Shown: in pieces, positions 37,601 to 46,600 of the stretch
Layout of the letters: each line of letters starts with the position of its first letter
Numbering within the stretch: position 1 is the first letter of the stretch
Assembly: GCA_000469685.2 (NCBI GenBank)
Contig: LS997562.1
Coordinates: 11,385,514 to 11,449,513 of the forward strand
DNA from: Haemonchus contortus
Lineage: Eukaryota; Nematoda; Chromadorea; Rhabditida; Trichostrongylidae
DNA: 64,000 bases
Direction: 5' to 3'
The notes under the pieces: generated by a model
Database searches by the model: none
The model's input: the letters and a program-made list of their open reading frames with translations, nothing else
Told to the model about the DNA's origin: nothing
Translations under genes and position numbers: made by a program

Positions 37601-40600
37601 CGCTATGGAACTCCTTAGCCACCTCAGTGCAAGATGTAGCACATTCGGTGAATTCTCCTGAAATCTACGGAATGTGATTCTGCTACTGAGCAGGCCGACC
37701 TCCTCTCAAAAAGAATGAACTAACCTGATTCCTTCCACACGAACTGTGCGCTGTCGCAGCTGTCACCTCGACCACCGCATACACCACAAACATCGTATCG
37801 CAACGATGACCCGATTACGTCGTCACATCCAACTACCTGAAATTCTTCTCCGGATTGCATTCAGGGCAGTTATTCTTCGACAAGCGCTTTTTCCCTGAGT
37901 GTGCCATTAGGTCTGTTACCGTTTGCGGAAATATTCCTACAGAAATACGTACTATTGAACGTAATGAGTCTCCTAGGTGGACAAAGATGAATCCGGAAGC
38001 ACCGAAGAGAGAAAGCTATTCGTTACGAAAATTTCGAGGTGAGTTTGAAACTGCTCAAACCATTTATTATGACAAATTTTGTCAACTATTCAAAACTGGT
38101 AAGTTAGAATTATAATTCAGTTAATGTCCTTTTTGATAACGTGAATTATGCGAACAAGTGGTAGACAACTGTACTAATAAACACAATGTGTTTTCACACA
38201 GTCCGTATTTCGAGTAGAAAGATAGCGCAATAGTTAGGGATATTGTTCAAAGTTTGCAGTCACCAAGGGATCGAATCCAGTACAGGTGAAGCGGTAGGTT
38301 AAGGGTCCAATTCGCGTGAGGAACGATAGGAACACGGATGCCGGATGGCATTATTTAAGCCATAGAAATCAAAGTATAAATTGATAGCATATCGGGTGTA
38401 GGTTCTATTTCTAGCAATGGATAACGAGAACGTGGCGCATCCAGCGTAGCTCATTTCGAGCATTTTATATTTGATTCCATATTTTGTATAGTGTTCCGAT
38501 CAGAAAGGATTTGTCAGGCGGGGGTATTCGTAACGAGATGATCAGAATGAACGAAAATCTTATTTTCTAGAGCCCATATATCTGAAAGGTTTGAAAGGAG
38601 TACAACATTAGACCAGGGAGGATGGTGACGAATGTAGAAGGTTGGCAAGAACATTAGACCAGGGAGGATGGTGGCGAATGTAGAAGGTTGGCAAGAACAT
38701 TAGACCAGAGAGGATGGCGGCGACTGTAGAAGATTGGCAAGAAAGTTCTCAGGCAAAGGGAAAGTTTTTTTCAGAGTTCCTCTTGGATTTTTTCAAAAAA
38801 CGGATGAAAAGTCGGAAATATAACAGTAGAGAGATCACAGACCGTTCCCTTTTGAAAAGAAGTCAGGTGAATGTCACGCAAAGAAGTCGTTGTGTACAAT
38901 TTTCACATTAAAATTATGGAATCTCTTCTACCAAAGCGACAATATGCAGCAGCAAATAGCAATCGGAAAGTACAAGGTCTGAGGAGTACGGTAGATGAGC
39001 AATCTGGAATCAGCCGTTGTTTTTTTACGGGTTCCTGAAGCGATATTGCAATCCACATTGTCGTGCTGAAATTTTGGTCTGGGGTTCTAGACGGCCTTCT
39101 TCAACAACGTTGGCCAATATTGTTTGCAGGGGTAAGTGGCGCATTATCTCACACACGATCACGAGTTCGAATCCCGGATTGATATTTGCCTAAGCCGACC
39201 AAGCCTTCCATTACTATGATGTCGATTAAACGCCTCCAGGCTTGTTTGGAAGGACAAAATTACAGAGTTCATCGGTTGGCTACAGTAATTCACTGTGAAA
39301 GCCAAATACACATTCTAAACCCCACTACGATTCTGAACGTGAATCGAATGCTGGACGTATTCCAGCAAAGCGGCATATTGAAACTAGAGACATTCGGGAT
39401 TTTCACGTTTTCAGAAAAAGGATACATGGCCAGAGTGGAACATCAGCTCTACAAGTCAATACCAGGCTGTACTCTCATTCAAACACCTTTTCGCTTTGGA
39501 TTGAAGTCGAGTGTGTGGTGTGACCTGAAAGACCACTAGTGTTGCGCATTTTTTGATTTTTATGGACCAAATTTTTTGACTCAATCCAAGGATTCATGTC
39601 CATAAATTAATCTTCACCCTTAGACGCTTTCTTCGATACGTTTTTCATCCACCCATCTGCCCTCATTTAGAATTCGAATCGAACTATGAATCATCTGATA
39701 GGACCAAAGAAAAGGATTTGCATCAATCCTTTGCAAAACAATAACAATTCAATGTCTATGAGCTTGACCCATCCGCTCCCAGATTGATGAATGCAATCGG
39801 AATATCGGACAAACGTCTTCTGATGCAGTTGATGGGCAAGGCCGCTTCGGTGCTTATCTTCAGAAGGTGATAACAACTGATAACGGGCGATAGGAGACGA
39901 TAGACAGCAGAAATCACTCGATACACTGATCCTTTCTAGTTTTCTATAGAGTCGGCATTAATTGGAATACTAGAGTGTATTATTTAGAAAGTGTTCGAGC
40001 GCTGAATTAAAGAGAAAGTGGTAAAAAGTGATAGGGACTGATAGAAAGCGCTGAAAGAGTTGAGCTCCGGATTTTCTCTTTGTGCTAGTGACTGCTCTCA
40101 CACAGATTATGAGGCTGGAGTCACCGGTTCAAAATTATTTTCGTTCAATATTAATGGGTTATCCGAAAATTTTATCGAAATGTTGAATATTTGAGAATAA
40201 TTCGACTTTACAGAGTAATTTAAAAAGTACTCTCGCAAAAAAATGTCAGATCGATGTTGCGTGAATCTTTTCACTTCACTGAATAAGTTTTTATTGCCAT
40301 TCGGCTTTCGTTCTAATTTTCCTTTTTTCTTCAGAGGGGAAAATTACTCAGGCGCTGCTCTTCAACTCCGCCCGATTACGGTAGCTACAGTAAGCAAACC
40401 ATAATTCCATACCATAGCAACTCGTCAATAACCGTTTCAAATACCAGTGATTCCTGACTTTATGAATGGAATTAGCACCTTCCAGAGCGAAGAAAACCAA
40501 AACCCAAAACAGCCAAGGCGATAATCACTGAATGGATAAGTGAGTGGGTAACGCATGGCTACTTCGACTCCAGATAATCGAGTATACCCAACTTTTACAT

Positions 40601-43600
40601 GAAAACTGTATGAAAAATTGGTAGTAATAGATTTTGAGTGAGGCACCGGCAAGCCAGAGGCATCCTAGCCATCGTGATAATGGGGAGAAACCCTGCTGTG
40701 GAAGCCATGAGACCGAGCTGATGCAATAACATTCACCAAAGGAATGGGTGAACTGAATTTTTGGATATAAATAGGTATTTTTCCAATCCAAGCAACCCAT
40801 TTCCCAACTTGTCATCGGGTCAGCTCTAGTCATAGAAACGAATTTCTGGGAAATCATAGCGTCTGAGCTGTTTCCATGACACATTCCCATGCACTAGGTC
40901 TGGGAAAGGGGATGGGAAGGGTTGGAGGAGATATGTAGGCGGAATCTTTCACAACGCATTCGGGTAAATGGAGTTTTTCGTGGTACGAGTAGTGTCAGAA
41001 AGAGGAGTCTATATGATGTGTTGATACTCCGGTAATTTAATCCCAGAAAAAAGGCGAGTCATCCGCGAAAGTCCGGGATCAGGCGGAACCCCAACCCGCT
41101 ATCCAGTCCCCCTTCCCTCTACTCATATATTGCGTTACACTTAATCAGATTTCCAAGAATGTATCGAAGTGAATGCTTGGAACAGCATGAACCAGTGGAG
41201 GCTAAGGAATGCAGAACTTCCTACTGCTTTCCCCGTTTACATTTCTGTAGGTTCCCGGTGGAAAAATCCAGTCGAATTATTAATAGGAGGAGCACTTTCT
41301 GAGATGACTTTGAATCTCTCTGCCCTCGAGATACTACGGTATTCTGAGATGACAACAGACTAAATCGTGCTGTCATTCTTGATTAAGTCACTTGAATAAC
41401 CACTAAAAATTTGTACCTAAAGAGTTCAAACGACTTACCTGACAAGTTCCATGACTGCAGACGGCCCGATTACTTTCGGCTTGACAAGGTGCTCCATCTG
41501 CCATTCGCCAGAGGAAATGGCTTCCTGTCGTCCGTGATTTACATACAACTTCGCACTGCAAATGGTACCATTTGACATTGGAGACCAATTTTAATTGTGC
41601 CAGACCCGATCTACTACTTGGATCGAGCGGCTGGGAGTGGAAAGAAGCCAAAGAGTGATAGTTGGTAATCATTCATTGAGGAATCCGAATTAGTTGATAT
41701 TGCTGGGACTGGGAATCAATAGAATTATTCAAGAATTAGTTCATCAAATCTGGAAAATCAACTTCGAATGGGGAAAGCCGCTTGGTCAAATGGTATTTCG
41801 CAAAAGAAAACTCCTTAGTATGTTCGAATTTGTGAAAGAAGGAGATGACGGTGTAGGCATGGGGTGATAGCAGCATATAAAACTTGAAAAGGTAGAGTGG
41901 GAGCCCGAAAAAATATTTGATAGGGCTTCGCTTCCTTCACTAGGATGGGTCTATCACTTCCTCTACGGCTACCCACATCGGATTTGAACCTTAGTGTGAC
42001 TTGAGTAGATCGAAGAGTTAGACTTATCCTGGTGACAAAAGGCTGAATTCAGCAGAGCAAAGTGGGGGGCGTTGGAAAAAGGAGAACGTCTCGAACATGA
42101 GTCCATTTTCAAGGGCGTTTTAAGAAGTTCTGTAGAGTTCATTGGATTTCTTTGGCACGGTCACGTTACAACCAGTACACTGCTTTTTAATTTACATGCT
42201 ATCGGTCTGCTTCCAATCCCTCATAGTCTGGATATCCACCCAATAAATGAACGACGGAACTCCCCTTTCACTCGTCAACTTCGGCCGTCGTTCGCCGTTG
42301 ACATTTCGAGAGCAGGAGTTATCATGAGAGATCAGTTAAGAACGCGAAAACAGGCGGGCCATGCAAGGGAATCGTGGAAAGGGATCCCCAGGGGACTGCT
42401 TTTACACATAGTTTGAGCTGGGGCAGTTGGAACGGCAATAAAATTACAAGTACACCCTAGGCGTGAGTACATTCATAGTTCTTCGCTGCCCTTTTACACT
42501 ATCACGAAATTCAGTTTAGATCGAAGCTTATAGGGAGTCAGTCGTAAGCTGTTGTGTAGCAGGCGTAGGACAATCACGGACAGCACACACCATTCCACGA
42601 CGCCTTCATATTCCCTCGCTTAAAGTCTAAACAAAAGAACAGAAAAATGGGAACTTTCTGTCCGGACACTTTCTTAAGGAAGTATTTGATTACCCTTGGT
42701 TGTGGTAGTTCTACTACCCTTCAGATCCTTTCGGCATTGCTTCTGCACCGATGGACAACAAAATTACACAGTGACGTAAAATGACGGGTGTTGTCCGTGA
42801 CTCTTTGATCTTGCTACACTTTACTTCATGGCTGGTATCACTGTAAGAACTTGAGGCGGCCTGCGCTGTGCTTATCCTTTTTATCCCTTCCCTAGGTTAG
42901 TCTGCGTAGAGGATCCGTAAGTGAAGCAAAACATACTTGTTGCTTAGAAAGAATCTCTTCACCGCCACAGACCGTTTCCCGTGATGTCCGCTGTAGGGTG
43001 TCACATGCCTGAAAAAGAGGGCTATGATTTTCTTTATTGATGAGCTCAGTGAAGTGAAGTTCCATCACCAAATAAGCTCCCTGGAATGATTCTTATGAAC
43101 CCCCATGAATCAGTAGAGGTCTTGGGATGTCACGAGATGAAAATATCAACGACATCGAACACCCCGAATTATCGGCCCCATGCAGGGCTCTAATTCGGAG
43201 CGACGGATTGCTTGAACGGAGTCGCACTTTATGTGAAGAAAAAACGATGACGATGGCACAAACTTATTGGATCTTCGGGCACGAAACCTGGGCTTATCGA
43301 GGGCTCAGTGCAACGAAATGTGCCATTCTATCACGATATGCTTTGAAATAAGAGTCGGGCCAAAAAGCATAGGGATAAAGTCTGACGAACCTTTTCATTA
43401 CAGACCCGAAATCGTACCGAATGTCCAGAGCATTTGATGTCAAGACATCGGCGTAATTGTTGCGACACACCGCCACCGCACTGAAATGAATCCATTTAGC
43501 TCAAGGTTCACTTCTACTGTAGAATAGCCTTCTGTCAAAACGGTCTTTCTCCTGGAGGAGATAACGATGGGAAGGCTGGGGCACCTGCTGAGCGCCAGTA

Positions 43601-46600
43601 AAGCGATCACTTGAAGCTCCTGGATATGATCTAGAAGGACCTCGCAGGAGCTAGAGTAACAACAGAAGGTGCTCTAGATAGAAGTAGAAGGGAACTAGAG
43701 GTGCTGCCTGGTCAGCTCTAACCCTTTAAAGACACTACTGAGGGCTTGACCTCATCCTGTTTAGAAGCTGAGTTCACGATAAAAATGGTTTCTGAGATTC
43801 CCCTATAGTATGAATTCAAGGCTCCCGCTTATACCATATGTACTTGCCATTATAAAGTCGAAAAACCTCGAAAACGTGAATAGAGCATAATAAGGGGCTA
43901 GAGTTTGTATCGTGTGAATACCACACCCATCGTGGACGAGTTTCAACGGCTTTGCACTACATATCTCAAGAGACTTCCGTGTAAAAAGTTCAAACAACTT
44001 GTCATATCCCATGGCGACAGTAAAAGGCAGTTTCGGATGATTTCGACTTGTATAGTCAGTTTTTTGAGCGATGGGGGCAAGTAAAATCTCGTCCAAACAC
44101 CTCTCACATGGCATTACCGTCACAGTGATCTCGTACAACCTCACTTCCACTACTTTCAAAAAGCCTTAAAGTGAGCGGATTTTCTTCCTTTTTTCTCCAC
44201 CAATGTACTCCTCTTCATCAACACTTCCTTTTTTCTACCTAGAAGGGGTACCTCAAAATTATCATGAACTGTGCCCTTAGAAGGTTGAATACGTTAAAAT
44301 TGGGCCTTACGTTCTCCGGCATTACCTTTTTGAGAATACCTGCCGAGAAGGTGTTCCCATGAAGTGATCTATCACCCAAAGCTCCAAGTATAGCAATTAA
44401 AAAGGTTTATTGGGAATTAAGCGGTATTTCCATCCAAAAGGGTAAAATGGAATGTGTGGTATTGGCATTCCCATATTCGTAAAGCTCCCCTGGATAGTCG
44501 CCACTCAAGGAAGTAGTGTTTTGCGAGTATGTTAGTCCCTGGCACAAAGCAAAAGCGGCTCCTATTCATAGCGGCCTCTCCCTAGTCGACCACTTTTTGA
44601 CCGATTCATTGTCTCGTAAGGAGCAGCGTGTTCAGGGATGCGTAAAGAGCCATTGAAGCACACACACACTCACCGTCCTCGAGCAAGCTGTCCACGGAGA
44701 CCATCCAGCCCATCCGAGCGCTGATGTCACTGACCACAACTGAAAAAATCCGATTGATTCTGGTCGTTAGGGATCCCTCTTGGGAATTCTATCAGGTATT
44801 TTTTGCAAGTGACTAATCACATAAAACGGCCACAATCCGCCGCATGTCAGCCGTCTGCGTGCCTCGGGACGCCCTCGACGGACTCTTTTGTTCGGACTCA
44901 ATATTATAATGGCCACCTGAGACAGCCTGAGCATGCATCAGGAGCGATTAGTAGAGCCCCCGTACTAATAAATTATGATTATTACATGGAGTAAATCCGT
45001 CAAAGACCTCTTGGATACTTATCTGATAACCACCTCTCAGGATGAAGAAGATCGTCCTATCAGATGTTGGCAGAGCGTGAAAAATGATAGAAATTCCTGA
45101 ATGCTCACGGGACGCCTAATCTACTCTGGCTATTTACTACTTATTTCATGCGTTCGGCTAAGGAATCACAAGCCCTATAAGAGACAAGAGAATACTACGA
45201 GTGTACAGTGGGGTCAATTGAGTAAATGTATTGAACACACGTTGCCCCTAGACATGGTTAGAAGTGGAGGTGCAAGCTCTTCATGACCTAGCTTCAACAG
45301 AACCCTTCCTTTTATGGGAATTTTCGGCCAATGGATCCAATGGAACGCACCGATAGTTGTGCCAAGTATTTGGCCTTGAAATCCCTTCCAAACGACTCAG
45401 TTCCATCTCGTTTCAATACTTTGATGGCAGTCACGAGAAGATCGGAGATGAACTTCGATCTGGTCTGCCGGCTGTCCTATCATGAAATCCCCTTGTATGT
45501 ATGCACATACAAGTGAGTAGTGCCCTTCCATAGAATTTCTATGGGATCTTCCAGTACGTTCCACAAAGAATCTGGACTATTGGACAGTTTTCACCACGGG
45601 TTAAAATCTCGGATGGATATTCGCCTTGGCCAACCAAGCCTTTCGTCCCTCCAGGATCGGCTAATTGCTACCAGACTGGTCTGGGAGTAGAAACGCTTTG
45701 ACTTGTACATCGACTAACCACCGCAAGATATTGTATAGGATACATACGTACTCGTTACGCCACTACGATTCTTATGGGACGTCGAATACGTGAGCGCATC
45801 CCTCAGACGGGATTGATTAACATCCTAAGACTTATCCCTTTGGACTTCCAGTACACCTTAATACGCACGTTACCGCTTTTCTCCTGAATTCCGGTTTGAC
45901 CATTCTCGCATCCCCTGCAAGATGCTCTTTTTCCGTCCCTACGATAATGATGCCTTGAGTGAAGGCGTCGGCAGCCGTACGTCCGCTTCGTTATTACTCC
46001 CCTGATAGCAATTCGCACAGCTTTGTGAAGACAAAGAACTAGATTTTACGACGATTCACCCACCATATACGAAATGTCACATGCTAGCTGCGAAAAAGAC
46101 ATACTGTACCTGGGAAAATTTTTCGATTCAATTAGGAATTGCAAAGAGCTTCCCTGATACTCTTCGACTACACCAAGAAAATCTCCAACGAAAGCTAACT
46201 TTTCGTAGAAACTACGTCAAATACTACAAATATAGTCAGAATGGGCAAAGTGTAATCTCAAACATCAAAAAGTGCCACGATGTTACCCGATGTTACCCGA
46301 AAAGGAAAAGGAAGCAGATAACGAAAATGGCTCAAGAACAATTCCTGGATTGACTCTTACCCTCACCCGAATGCTTTCCAACTCTCCTGGTCGGCTAAGA
46401 GCCTACAGAGCAAGGCAGAAACAGGAACAGAAATTTTTTAATCGAGGTCCTCCCGACTGACTAAGAGCTCATGAGCTAGGCATAAGCAGAAACAGTATCG
46501 TTACAATCAGGATCCCTTCTAAATCAATGTAGATAGGTAAACGTAAAATGTTGTGATTTGAGGTCGCTTGCATAGATAGATCCATCTCAGAAACAGGACA

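Noticed and set aside
42519..42640. Minus-strand TSP1-like stretch reading RRRGMVCAVRDCPTPATQ
   Set aside because: Looks like part of a TSP1 repeat, but the only near acceptor is poor, an in-frame TGA precedes it, and it does not fit the phase between exons 42937-43008 and 41439-41630, which join well directly. A decayed duplicate exon remains possible.
45803..46018. Basic, cysteine-containing minus frame as a madd-4 5' exon
   Set aside because: Its acceptor phase does not match the donor of 46879-47047, and the frame overlaps a SINE end.
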